Positions 42,662 to 50,885 of a DNA stretch of 64,000 bases are shown here, one piece after another (position 1 is the first letter of the stretch; each line of letters opens with the position of its first letter). The position numbers were made by a program, and so were the translations under genes. The DNA is from Bacteroidaceae bacterium (GTDB lineage: Bacteria; Bacteroidota; Bacteroidia; Bacteroidales; Bacteroidaceae). The notes beneath the pieces were generated by a model, which did not search any database, was not told the DNA's origin, and was given only the letters and a program-made list of their open reading frames with translations. The stretch covers positions 1 through 64,000 of the forward strand of contig JAFXTC010000045.1 in NCBI GenBank assembly GCA_017525235.1. The letters are read 5' to 3'.

Positions 42662-45502
42662 TTATTTTATCTCCTTTCGGCCGTTCTTAATAACGACTCC
42701 TTTATAGCTATTTCCTACCTGTTGGCCCGAAAGGCCGTAATTTTTTGCAAAAGGTTCCAAAATGGTGCTTTTTATAGGGCGTAAAGGCGTGGTGGTATCA
42801 ATGGTTAAGGTGTTGCGTTTGTTCACGTAAGGAAGCCAGCAGGAGAAGGCCTCTAGCGTGCGATTTGTTGAAACACGATAGAAGCTTGTGCCTGCACCTT
42901 GCAGGTAATAGCTCTCCCCTGCTTTCAGCTCTTTTGAGGCATAGGTTCCCACTAAGAGGTTGCCCTCGAGAGATACGGCACGCTCTGCAAGTTCAGGGGC
43001 TGCAGGTGTGAGCGTAAAGGGTACCTTGGGCTCTGGTCCCTGAAGAACAACTGCGGCTCCGTGAGGCAACACGTCACCACCTTCTGCAACAGGGTACAGC
43101 AAAACGGAATTAGAAGTAATCTCATTGACAATATAAGCTGTGTAGCCTTCAGGAACAACAGTTGCAAAGGGAACACAAACGGCAGCAAAGCCCTTGCTGT
43201 TAGTGGTATATGAGATGGCACGCTGGGACATCGCATTATATAGGATGCGTGCATCTGCTTCAGTAACCGACCTTCCGTATATACGCACCATAGCCACCTT
43301 ACCTGTGAAAGGATAGGAACCCGTTGATGCTGCTGTAGTATAAACACCAGAGGCATCACCACCAATGGCGAGCCATTCTGAAGGAGCCCATTCAAAATGA
43401 GAGGCTTCTTTGTTACAAATGATATGACTGGAGGCCAGACTGCCATTAATATATAGACGCGAGAAGTTTTTCAGACGGTCATATATAATAAGGTAATGTG
43501 TATATTCATCTGTGAGCGTACCAGCTGTTGTGTTGTTCCATAGTTTCTTCGTAACGGTTCCTTCGCTATTATACCCTACTGTAGCAGTCGAGTAGCCCAC
43601 CTCTCCCTTGGTAGTCATCTGAAGTCCTGCACCATAGCTGTTGGTAAAGCCAACAGGGCGCATCTGGGCACTCGGTGTAGCACTCTCAGCCTGGCAATAT
43701 ACTTCTATGGTGTAAGCATTACTGATAAGGTTCATGGCAGCAGGACTGTTCCCCAAGAAATACTTGAAGAACTTTGTCTTATCACCTTGGAAAACAGCTT
43801 CATACGCCTGTAACGACTCATTCCATTGAAGAAGAACATCACCAACCATTTCTATGGGTGTGCTACGGAAATTCAAAGCGTGATTGACAGCCCCCTGAAC
43901 TGTAAAATCGCAATCCAGAACCAAATCGTCAGATATGGGATTAATCGGTTCTGTAAACTGTTTCACATAGGGTGTATAAAGGGCCTTTGCAGCATCCTCC
44001 GTAAGGGCTCCGTTATAGATTCGGGCAAAGACGAACGTCGAGGCTGAACTGTTCTCACAACTACTGAGACTGCTGCCTGACGTACAGTCGCCACCCAGAC
44101 AAATCCACATGTTACGTTTTCCGGCTACGGTGCCGCATTTAGGCAACACCATATCCGTGCCACAACGGGTGCTGGTATGTACAAGGGTTCCATTGATGAA
44201 ATAGCGCATAACGTGGCTGGTACGATCCATGGTCATAACCACATGATAGAACCTTCCGGGCACCATGATGGAATCGCCTGTAAAATCCTTGGCACTACTC
44301 GGCAGCGTTGTCACGTGTGTATAGGTAAAGGTATTGGCATACTGGCTATTATGGAACGACCAGCCTCCGGTTTGGTCGGAGCTGAAATAACAGGTACGGG
44401 CACAGGTGTTCTGATTATCGGCAAGAGATTCCAGACGAACCAACGCTTCCCAAGTGACACTATTGTTAAAAGCATTGGCAAGGGGAGTTTCTGCATCATA
44501 GTTAGCATAGAAATAATCGGCAGCAACAGCACGTGAACATCCATACCATGTGTCGTGCTCAGCATCATAGAGTGTTGTGGCTTTTCCATGTGAACCCACT
44601 TTGGTTTCATAGGTCCCTTTGTTGACTATTCCATTTTCGTCGAAAGAAAGGTCGAGTAAAGGCTGAGCTTCTTCTACCTCGTTGGAACGAGCGAGTTCTT
44701 CGGTAATCACACCTGCCTTAATTAATCCCTTACGGATGCAGTCAGCCAACAACTTACAGCCTGCAGGACGGGGATGAAGCTTGTCTATGGTGTATTTGTT
44801 CCAGTCGGAACTCCAGGCAACGGTGGTGCAATCAATGTAGTAACAACCAAATTCCTGTGCTATCTTCTTGATACTGGCATTGCCTTGCGACTGAGTCCAC
44901 CCCTGAGAATTTGTAGCAGAATATCCCTGCGAACGGGGGAAGATGCTCAGACACACAATCTTGGCATCTGGGTATTTCTGCTGCAAACGGAAGAGCATCA
45001 TGGCATAGCCTCCACGGAAAGTAACAGAATCGTTATAAACTGGTCCTGTACTATAACTTCCTAACTTGCAACGAGCCCACCCCCAATCGTTAGTACCGCC
45101 TGCAATCATAATCACATCAGGTTTGCCATAACGCCCGATAGAAGTAACACGGGCTGTGCTGAGGAAAGGCGAAACAGCCTCTCCGTTATCGGAACTGACA
45201 CGCGATCCACTCCATGAAGAGTTCACGAGGAATGTCATACCCGAAGTTCGGCTCAGCTGCATCCAATACGTATCGCCCAACTGCATTCCTGCTTCCAACT
45301 CCCTGGCAGCTGTGTAATAAACGGCATAACCCGAGGGCAGGAAATCGTGATATGTACTGATGGAGTTTCCATATACGGCAAAGGTCACTGTGTCCTTTGC
45401 CTGCTCCTGTGCCATAGTTGGCAGAGAAAGAAGGAATAATAACCCCCACCCCAGTCTTCGCAGACTGAGGAAGGAGATATGTGGTTTCTTAATGTGTTTC
45501 AT
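42662..45502 (-). CDS. exported SGNH/GDSL hydrolase with LamG-like domains
   Basis: A 946-residue protein whose signal peptide includes GWGLLFLLSLPTMAQ. Residues about 38-275 form an SGNH hydrolase: block I YGNSIS (S47), GGTNDWG (block III) and DKLHPRPAG with the catalytic Asp/His. Two LamG/concanavalin-like domains follow, near 300-530 (VTWEALVRLESLADNQNTCA) and 540-770 (NAYTIEVYCQAESATPS). The C-terminal tail reads GVVIKNGRKEIK. Such enzymes remove acetyl or other acyl groups from glycans. The start is set at the ATG at 45502, 7 bases after the GH2 stop. A TTG at 45520 would overlap that gene. It is co-transcribed with GH2. Confidence 0.8.
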   Translation of the reverse strand: MKHIKKPHISFLSLRRLGWGLLFLLSLPTMAQEQAKDTVTFAVYGNSISTYHDFLPSGYAVYYTAARELEAGMQLGDTYWMQLSRTSGMTFLVNSSWSGSRVSSDNGEAVSPFLSTARVTSIGRYGKPDVIMIAGGTNDWGWARCKLGSYSTGPVYNDSVTFRGGYAMMLFRLQQKYPDAKIVCLSIFPRSQGYSATNSQGWTQSQGNASIKKIAQEFGCYYIDCTTVAWSSDWNKYTIDKLHPRPAGCKLLADCIRKGLIKAGVITEELARSNEVEEAQPLLDLSFDENGIVNKGTYETKVGSHGKATTLYDAEHDTWYGCSRAVAADYFYANYDAETPLANAFNNSVTWEALVRLESLADNQNTCARTCYFSSDQTGGWSFHNSQYANTFTYTHVTTLPSSAKDFTGDSIMVPGRFYHVVMTMDRTSHVMRYFINGTLVHTSTRCGTDMVLPKCGTVAGKRNMWICLGGDCTSGSSLSSCENSSASTFVFARIYNGALTEDAAKALYTPYVKQFTEPINPISDDLVLDCDFTVQGAVNHALNFRSTPIEMVGDVLLQWNESLQAYEAVFQGDKTKFFKYFLGNSPAAMNLISNAYTIEVYCQAESATPSAQMRPVGFTNSYGAGLQMTTKGEVGYSTATVGYNSEGTVTKKLWNNTTAGTLTDEYTHYLIIYDRLKNFSRLYINGSLASSHIICNKEASHFEWAPSEWLAIGGDASGVYTTAASTGSYPFTGKVAMVRIYGRSVTEADARILYNAMSQRAISYTTNSKGFAAVCVPFATVVPEGYTAYIVNEITSNSVLLYPVAEGGDVLPHGAAVVLQGPEPKVPFTLTPAAPELAERAVSLEGNLLVGTYASKELKAGESYYLQGAGTSFYRVSTNRTLEAFSCWLPYVNKRNTLTIDTTTPLRPIKSTILEPFAKNYGLSGQQVGNSYKGVVIKNGRKEIK

Positions 45503-45509
45503 AGATTTG

Positions 45510-47315
45510 TTAATTCTCAATTGTAATCACGCTTGGAATCTTCTCAAAGATAGCTTTCCATTTGGCGGGGTCGAACTTGGGGCGACGATCGTAATAGTAA
45601 ACGCCGTTCTTCTCCTGTTCCACATCAGTAATCTGAGTATAGCAGAAGCCAACGACATTCTTACAAGCCTTGATAGCATCTACCTCCTTCTCCAGAATCT
45701 GGAAGAACTCGTCTTCTGTTTCTATCTGTGCGCCGTATCCCCATGAATTCTTGCGCTCGTCCTTGGGAATCCAGCCTAAGCCGCCAAACTCATCAATCAT
45801 ATAAGGCTGTCCTTCCCAATCTGCCAGGAAGTTCTTGCCCCCCATATTACGATAGTGAGGTGCGCCATCTTTGAACGTGTGATTCTCCACCAACTTGTCG
45901 TATTCACGACTGTAGTCATGTACACTCCAGATGTCAGTCTTCACATGACCGTCACCGCTGGCATCGTTTACAGGACGGGTGGGATCAATGGCTTTGGTCA
46001 AATTGTACAAATCCTGCACAAAGCGCACATAGGTTCCTGCCTGAGCACCCCAAGTCTCATTAAGAGGTGTCCATGTAACAATGCAGGGATGGTTACGGTC
46101 ACGTACAACCAACTCTGTCCATTCACGCAGGAAGTTACCTGTTGCCTCCTGATTGTTCACATTGGTTCCCCATGAGGCCTGTTCTCCCCAGCAGATATAG
46201 CCCAGTTTGTCAGCCCAATAAAAATAGCGCTCTTCGAAAGCTTTCTGGTGCAAGCGTGCACCATTGAAACCAACAGCCTTGCTCATCTCTATATCATGTT
46301 TGAGGGCCTCGTCGGATGGAGCCGTCCAAATACCTTCGGGATAGAATCCCTGATCAAGAACAAGACGCTGATAGTAAGGTTGATTGTTCAGGTAGAAGTA
46401 CCCGTTTGCACAATGAATCTTACGCATACCGGCATAAGAACTTACCTCGTCAATCACTTTCCCAGAAGCATCTTTCACGGTATATTTTACATCATAAAGG
46501 TTAGGATTCTCTGGGCTCCAGAGTTTGGGATTCTTGATGGGAAGCACCACGTTGGCTCCATTCACGGCACTAGCAGTCTTTGCTGCAACCACCTTCTTTC
46601 CATCCAACACCTGCACGGTAATTGTGTTGCCGTTTGCCTCTCCGTAATACTCAGGACGAATAACAAGCTGTTGCTGGTTGATATCGGGAATAGCAAACAC
46701 ATTCTTCAGACCTTGTGCACTCACAGGCTCCAACCATACGGTTTGCCAGATACCTGTGGTACGGGTATAGTCGCAACCACCAGAGTAATAGTTCCAACAT
46801 TGCTTGCCTCCTGGTTGCATACCTGTACGCAAGTTATCCATTACACGAACCACCAGGTTTGCGCTCTTTCCTGCAGGAACATATTTGGTAATATTCATTT
46901 CAAAGCTGCTGCCTGTGCCGAAGTGCTGCATCACCTCTTTACCGTCAATGTAAATTGTTGCCTCGTAATCTACGGCACCAAAGTGCAAAAGAATCTGCTT
47001 GCCTTCCCACTCGGCAGGTACACTGATGGTACGTTGATACCACATGCAGTTTATAAAATCGGTATATGCAACACCACTGAGTTTACTTTCAGGACAGAAG
47101 GGAACAAGAATGTTATTTTCAAATCCCTTGCTGTTACGAAAGTCACGGTTAACTCCAGACTTTCCAAAGTCGAAGGTATAGGTCCATGTTCCGTTCAAGT
47201 TCAACCACTGTGCGCGTTCGAACTGAGGACGTGGATACTCGGCACGTGGGGTATCGGCTTTCACACCTGTGAGGCTGAGAAGAGCCAATACTGCTGTTAG
47301 AAATAAATGTTTCAT
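45510..47315 (-). CDS. exported glycoside hydrolase family 2
   Basis: A 601-residue exported enzyme (signal MKHLFLTAVLALLSLTGVKA). The sugar-binding domain has WLNLNGTWTYTFDF and LVPFCPESKLSGV, followed by an Ig-like domain and the TIM barrel. The acid/base glutamate is in TPLNETWG (E420) and the nucleophile in MIDEFGG (E509). It is shorter than LacZ and resembles the beta-galactosidase/glucuronidase-type GH2 enzymes of gut Bacteroidota. The substrate cannot be told. The SGNH hydrolase starts 7 bases after its stop. A regulator gene lies 62 bases upstream. Confidence 0.85.
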   Translation of the reverse strand: MKHLFLTAVLALLSLTGVKADTPRAEYPRPQFERAQWLNLNGTWTYTFDFGKSGVNRDFRNSKGFENNILVPFCPESKLSGVAYTDFINCMWYQRTISVPAEWEGKQILLHFGAVDYEATIYIDGKEVMQHFGTGSSFEMNITKYVPAGKSANLVVRVMDNLRTGMQPGGKQCWNYYSGGCDYTRTTGIWQTVWLEPVSAQGLKNVFAIPDINQQQLVIRPEYYGEANGNTITVQVLDGKKVVAAKTASAVNGANVVLPIKNPKLWSPENPNLYDVKYTVKDASGKVIDEVSSYAGMRKIHCANGYFYLNNQPYYQRLVLDQGFYPEGIWTAPSDEALKHDIEMSKAVGFNGARLHQKAFEERYFYWADKLGYICWGEQASWGTNVNNQEATGNFLREWTELVVRDRNHPCIVTWTPLNETWGAQAGTYVRFVQDLYNLTKAIDPTRPVNDASGDGHVKTDIWSVHDYSREYDKLVENHTFKDGAPHYRNMGGKNFLADWEGQPYMIDEFGGLGWIPKDERKNSWGYGAQIETEDEFFQILEKEVDAIKACKNVVGFCYTQITDVEQEKNGVYYYDRRPKFDPAKWKAIFEKIPSVITIEN

Positions 47316-47377
47316 TTTGTTTATTGTTTATGGGTTAGCGACTAACGTCTTTTCGTTTTGGTTTTCGTTAACTTATA

Positions 47378-48073
47378 TCAAAGCATATCGCCAAACAAGT
47401 CACCCTGTACAGGCTTAGTGGTTTCGGCAGATGTCTCCTTCTTATATAGCTTTTGCATGTCATTTATGGTACGACGAATTCTGTTGCGGAACGTTGCCGG
47501 ACCAAGTACTTCGATGTCGATACCATACGACAGAACGATGCGGTCAATGTCGTTGCTCATAGGTATCTTAACTTGTATGGTGACCTTACCCTCCTGCACG
47601 TCAGTCTGACGTTGCTTTAGCTCAGGATTCTGCAATCGGGTCAGGAGTTCCTGCTCCAGTTTGTCAGCAATACGTACATTGATTGAGGTCAAGGGTCCTT
47701 CTGCAAGAGGTGGCAGTGCACAGACGGTGTCCTGATCACGAGCCACATCCAATCCCAAAGAAGTGCGTAACAAAGGATTCTTCCATTCCAGATTGACATA
47801 ACGCAGTATTCGTTTGTGCCCACGACGGAAACTGGGCATCAGTCTGGCGCCTTTTTTCTTGAAAAAGACAACGTCATTCTGAAGCATTCGCTTACTGCAG
47901 CTCCAGTTGCGGTTTACTTCCTTGAGTCTTTTGTTCACATAATAAATCAGGCTGCGTGTGTTGCCTGTCTCGTTGGTAGATGTGCGTTCACCCATGAAGA
48001 ACTCCAGGACAGGGTCGCGGAGCGCTTCGTCCAGAAACTGCCAGCGCAGTCTTTGCAAATCATTCTGTATCAT
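47378..48073 (-). CDS. short WYL-type transcriptional regulator (HTH + WCX-like)
   Basis: A 231-residue cytoplasmic protein. The N-terminal part has a winged-helix-like segment (YYVNKRLKEV and CSKRMLQNDVVFFKKKGARL, about residues 44-78). The C-terminal part (about 130-220) resembles the WCX domain of WYL regulators: VTIQVKIPMSNDIDRIVLSY followed by GIDIEVLGPATFRNRIRRTI. The central WYL Sm-like domain, which usually binds the ligand, appears absent; a normal WYL protein is about 300-330 residues, like the one at 50886. Regulation of the adjacent GH2/SGNH genes is inferred from position. Confidence 0.6.
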   Translation of the reverse strand: MIQNDLQRLRWQFLDEALRDPVLEFFMGERTSTNETGNTRSLIYYVNKRLKEVNRNWSCSKRMLQNDVVFFKKKGARLMPSFRRGHKRILRYVNLEWKNPLLRTSLGLDVARDQDTVCALPPLAEGPLTSINVRIADKLEQELLTRLQNPELKQRQTDVQEGKVTIQVKIPMSNDIDRIVLSYGIDIEVLGPATFRNRIRRTINDMQKLYKKETSAETTKPVQGDLFGDML

Positions 48074-48120
48074 ATTCTTTTATTTTAGTTTGCTGTTTAC
48101 CGTTTTAAGACCCTCTCCCC

Positions 48121-48142
48121 GCTCTCCTGTAAGGGCGAGAGC
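48121..48142. repeat. GC-rich mini-palindrome
   Basis: GCTCTC (48121-48126) and GAGAGC (48137-48142) flank a ten-base loop, preceded by CCCTCTCCCC. It lies in the 203-base gap between the GH78-derived gene and the short WYL regulator gene. Confidence 0.55.
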
Positions 48143-48198
48143 CAAAGTCTAGTGTCTAGCGCCTAAAGTCATTTTTTCCTTTTCGTTTTCATTATTGT

Positions 48199-48288
48199 TC
48201 GCTAACCGCTAACCACTAACCGCTAACCGTTTTTTGGTTTTCGTTTTCGTTTTCGTTATCGTTTAATTTTCAACTTTCAATTTTCAAC
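48199..48288. repeat. compound word-repeat element
   Basis: GCTAACCGCTAACCACTAAC-type words (48200-48228), then TTTTCG words (48233-48262), then TTTTCAACTTTCAATTTTCA (48266-48285). It carries the same two main words as the element at 1833-1896, with the GAAA-type word inverted. The last part runs to the stop codon of the GH78-derived gene. Confidence 0.7.
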
Positions 48289-49383
48289 AACCGGCATAAT
48301 CCTCAGCATCCATCCTCCGCTTCCCAGAACCAGAGAACGTTTTCCCTCATTATCAGCATAGCCTTTGGGATAGGTCACGTGGGCTTGCACACCCACAGGT
48401 AGCTGTATCTCCCAGTTTATGATATCACCATCCTCCTTCTTCCACTTGCTATTGATGACACCGTAAGGACACTTGTGTGATACGTCACTTTTATTCTGTT
48501 CTGAAAGAGACGGAATGGTAACCTCCACCCTATTATAGGCAATGCTGGAAGTTGCCTGCGTGATAGCTCCTCCGCACCAAGCAGGTTCATCGGTATAAAG
48601 CCAATAAGGTTTGTATTCGGTAGAGTCGCTACGAAGACGACCGTATTCCATAACATCTGCATGTAGGTTCTGCTGCTGAGCCATTTCTTTCATCATGCTC
48701 AATAGCTGCGAACTTATTGTGCTGTCCTTTTCACATCGGAATTTCATCCAGCGATATACCATATTATAATAATCATAGAGCACTTTCACATCACCCTCAT
48801 CCTTGTAAAGGCTATAAAGTACGGCAGCTACGTTGTCAACAGGAATGCCCAGTGTATCGTCGGGTATAGGCTGAAAGAGCTGGCCGTTGTCAGCCTGATT
48901 CACTTGTAATGTATGCAGCCAACGGAGGTAATAGAAATAGTCGCGCTGCTCATTATCTTTTTTTGTAATGAGTGTGCCATTCCATATTGTGCTTTTCGAG
49001 CCTGTCTCTATTTTCTGAATGGGACTTTTCAAATGTTCATTGTTGCTGAGCCAAACCTCAAGTTGCCAATATACCGTTCCCTCATACGGGAAACGTCTGC
49101 CTTGATAGAAAACCTGCACCATATCGGAACTCTCACGTCTATCGCTATCCCACATTAAAGCAGGGCCGCCATGCAGACCTTCCGGGGTACTGGCAACCTT
49201 AATATGATAGGCTAACTGGCGTACATCATTTTCTTCGCTGATTATCTGCCAACTGAACTGCCCCGTTCGCACTATACCCTTAGGTTCCGTCATACGGTTT
49301 ACCGTAAGATTAACCAATTCAGAAGCTTGACAAAATGCAGCTTTCAGCATGATAACAAGCAGTATATGAAAAACGCTCCTCAT
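48277..49383 (-). CDS. GH78 (alpha-L-rhamnosidase)-derived exported protein lacking most of the catalytic domain
   Basis: A 368-residue protein with a signal peptide (MRSVFHILLVIMLKAAFCQA). Residues about 22-130 match the N-terminal fibronectin-like domain of bacterial rhamnosidases (MTEPKGIVRTGQFSWQ, YWQLEVWLSNNEH). Residues about 280-366 match the C-terminal beta domain (NKSDVSHKCPYGVINSKWKK, VGVQAHVTYPKGY). Between them only about 140 residues remain. One segment (GIPVDNVAAVLYSLYKDEGD and YYNMVYRWMKF) recalls two helices of the (alpha/alpha)6 barrel. GH78 enzymes are usually 800-1100 residues. The reading frame is intact, so it may be a non-catalytic binding protein rather than a decaying gene. 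Confidence 0.6.
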   Translation of the reverse strand: MRSVFHILLVIMLKAAFCQASELVNLTVNRMTEPKGIVRTGQFSWQIISEENDVRQLAYHIKVASTPEGLHGGPALMWDSDRRESSDMVQVFYQGRRFPYEGTVYWQLEVWLSNNEHLKSPIQKIETGSKSTIWNGTLITKKDNEQRDYFYYLRWLHTLQVNQADNGQLFQPIPDDTLGIPVDNVAAVLYSLYKDEGDVKVLYDYYNMVYRWMKFRCEKDSTISSQLLSMMKEMAQQQNLHADVMEYGRLRSDSTEYKPYWLYTDEPAWCGGAITQATSSIAYNRVEVTIPSLSEQNKSDVSHKCPYGVINSKWKKEDGDIINWEIQLPVGVQAHVTYPKGYADNEGKRSLVLGSGGWMLRIMPVVEN

Positions 49384-49407
49384 CTGCGCATAGTGTTATT
49401 AGCGCCA

Positions 49408-49437
49408 CAAAGATAGCAATTAATTTCCAAATGCAAA
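49408..49437 (-). promoter_or_regulatory. promoter for the GH78-derived gene
   Basis: On the minus strand TTTG (49437-49434), an 18-base spacer and TATCTTTG (49415-49408). It is divergent from the Fur-family promoter. Confidence 0.6.
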
Positions 49438-49476
49438 GTCTTTCCGTAAAAGAAGAAAAGAAAAAATGAAAAAAAC

Positions 49477-49507
49477 TTTGTCGACTGACAAAAAATATAT
49501 ACCTTTG
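49477..49507 (+). promoter_or_regulatory. promoter for the Fur-family gene
   Basis: TTTG (49477-49480), a 19-base spacer and TACCTTTG (49500-49507). The ATG at 49563 lies 55 bases downstream, after a word-repeat array. Confidence 0.75.
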
Positions 49508-49531
49508 ACAAAAATATTAAAGTCTAATAGC

Positions 49532-49557
49532 TTATGGTTAGCGGTTAGTGGTTAGCG
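49532..49557. repeat. GGTTAGCGGTTAGTG word repeat in the Fur 5' leader
   Basis: Three GGTTAG words separated by CG/TG (49536-49556) are the inverse of the CTAACC words at 1867 and 48200. They form the 5' untranslated region directly before the start codon. Confidence 0.6.
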
Positions 49558-49562
49558 AAACT

Positions 49563-49970
49563 ATGACAGACGAACATATTGTTGATTCTCTTGAGGAACA
49601 TGGTATAAAACCAACATCCGTACGCTTGTTGGTATGGAAGGAATGCAGTAAATGTCATAAGACTTTTACCTTGCAGGATATGGAGGAGCGCATGCCGCAA
49701 ATGGACCGTTCAAGCATTTTTCGTGCACTCCGACTTTTTACCGACCATCATCTTTTGCATGAGATTGACGATGGTACAGGTTTCCAGAAATATTGTGTCT
49801 GCCGTTGCGAAGGTGAGAAGCATCTGAACCACATACACTTCTCCTGTAAGAAATGTGGACGTACCTATTGTCTTGAGGAATATGCTATACCTATTGTATC
49901 ATTACCGGAAGGATATGAGATGGAAGAAGCAGAATATGTGGCAAAAGGGCTTTGTCCTGCATGTCGTTAA
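49563..49970 (+). CDS. Fur-family transcriptional regulator
   Basis: A 135-residue Fur/PerR/Zur-family repressor. The N-terminal winged helix includes PTSVRLLVWKE and DRSSIFRALRLFTDHHLLHE. The C-terminal dimerisation domain has a metal region (HLNHIHFSCKKCGRTYCLEE) and two CxxC pairs (CKKC and CPAC) for structural zinc. Its metal cannot be told from sequence. The start is set at the ATG at 49563; an in-frame GTG at 49548 lies inside the word repeat. A good promoter lies upstream. Confidence 0.85.
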   Translation: MTDEHIVDSLEEHGIKPTSVRLLVWKECSKCHKTFTLQDMEERMPQMDRSSIFRALRLFTDHHLLHEIDDGTGFQKYCVCRCEGEKHLNHIHFSCKKCGRTYCLEEYAIPIVSLPEGYEMEEAEYVAKGLCPACR

Positions 49971-50061
49971 TGCATTTTAGCCATTAAAACGGTTAAGAAC
50001 ATGTGTGTGAATACCATAAATAGCCTATTTTTCTATATTTTCTGAAAAAAAATATGCTTTT

Positions 50062-50093
50062 TTTGTGTTGTATTATTAATATTTGTATCTTTG
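50062..50093 (+). promoter_or_regulatory. promoter for the histone H1-like gene
   Basis: TTTG (50062-50065), a 20-base spacer and a perfect TATCTTTG (50086-50093). The start codon at 50125 is 31 bases downstream. Confidence 0.8.
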
Positions 50094-50124
50094 CAGTGTT
50101 TACAAACTTAAAGTAATAAAATAT

Positions 50125-50298
50125 ATGAAGGATTTACTCAACCAGATTGCTGCCGCTTATGGCGCATTCGCAAAGGACGCTGCTGCACAGGCAGAGAATG
50201 GAAACAAGGCTGCAGGTACACGTGCTCGTAAGGCTTCTCTCGAAATTGAGAAGGCAATGAAGGCTTTCCGTAAGGCTAGTCTTGCTGCTGCTAAGTAA
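50125..50298 (+). CDS. histone H1-like small basic DNA-binding protein
   Basis: A 57-residue protein: MKDLLNQIAAAYGAFAKDAA, then GNKAAGTRARKASLEIEKAM and a Lys/Arg/Ala-rich end. This is the pattern of the Hc1-type histone H1-like proteins found in Bacteroidota, which bind DNA and may help compact the nucleoid. The start is set at the ATG at 50125; the longer frame from 50083 begins inside the promoter. A strong promoter and a strong terminator frame it as a monocistronic gene, as expected for an abundant protein. Confidence 0.8.
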   Translation: MKDLLNQIAAAYGAFAKDAAAQAENGNKAAGTRARKASLEIEKAMKAFRKASLAAAK

Positions 50299-50317
50299 TT
50301 TGGCAGACTTTGTTGAC

Positions 50318-50358
50318 AAAACAAAAGGGGGCAATGTTAAACATCGTCCCCTTTTTGT
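50318..50358 (+). terminator. intrinsic terminator
   Basis: ACAAAAGGGG (50321-50330) pairs with CCCCTTTTTG (50348-50357) around a loop containing AATGTTAAACAT, with a T-rich end. It ends the histone-like gene. Confidence 0.8.
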
Positions 50359-50381
50359 TTTATGATTTTCTCAGATTCTTT

Positions 50382-50732
50382 TTACAACGCCTTGATTGTT
50401 TCAATCATCTGCTCCTTATCACCACCGAAATAGTCTTCAAGTGCATAACTCATTGCAATATTTGCATAGTCCTTGCGTGATACTTTTGACTTGATGAAAA
50501 TAAGGATACCTGTCTTAGAGGCTGATGCATATTTCTTGGCAACCAGAATCTTTATAAACGTAGCCAGCGTGGTATATGCCATGTCTGAACCATCTGCCTT
50601 AAAGAGTTCTAAGATGTCACGAACCTTTGACTGTTTCTTACCAGACTCTTCCAAAGTCCAAAGTTTGAGCATAATTTCATGCTCCTTGGGAGTTAATAAC
50701 TTTCTTTTTTTTGCTTTTTTCTTGTTTGCCAT
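50382..50732 (-). CDS. BlaI/MecI-like winged-helix regulator
   Basis: A 116-residue protein with a Lys-rich start (MANKKKAKKRK) and a penicillinase-repressor-type winged helix: LTPKEHEIMLKLWTLEESG and MAYTTLATFIKILVAKKY. The C-terminal part (about 80-116) carries a short dimerisation helix region. BlaI proteins normally pair with a BlaR1-like sensor protease; no such gene is adjacent, so its signal is unknown. It has its own promoter. Confidence 0.75.
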   Translation of the reverse strand: MANKKKAKKRKLLTPKEHEIMLKLWTLEESGKKQSKVRDILELFKADGSDMAYTTLATFIKILVAKKYASASKTGILIFIKSKVSRKDYANIAMSYALEDYFGGDKEQMIETIKAL

Positions 50733-50769
50733 GGTAAATCATATTTTATAATTCACATTATCTGACATA

Positions 50770-50801
50770 CAAAAATATTTAGAAATAAATGTTTTACCAA
50801 A
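50770..50801 (-). promoter_or_regulatory. promoter for the BlaI-like gene
   Basis: On the minus strand TTTG (50801-50798), a 20-base spacer and TATTTTTG (50777-50770). The start codon is 37 bases downstream. Confidence 0.7.
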
Positions 50802-50885
50802 TTTATATGCCTAAAGTGACTCGATTTTAACATATTTTAAATCATTTCAAGGCTTATTTACCCATTTGGGCTCAATTTTTGGGTA

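Noticed and set aside
46248..47300. Plus-strand frame of 350 codons opposite the GH2 gene
   Set aside because: It is a shadow of the GH2 coding sequence, rich in Cys and His, without a promoter or family match.
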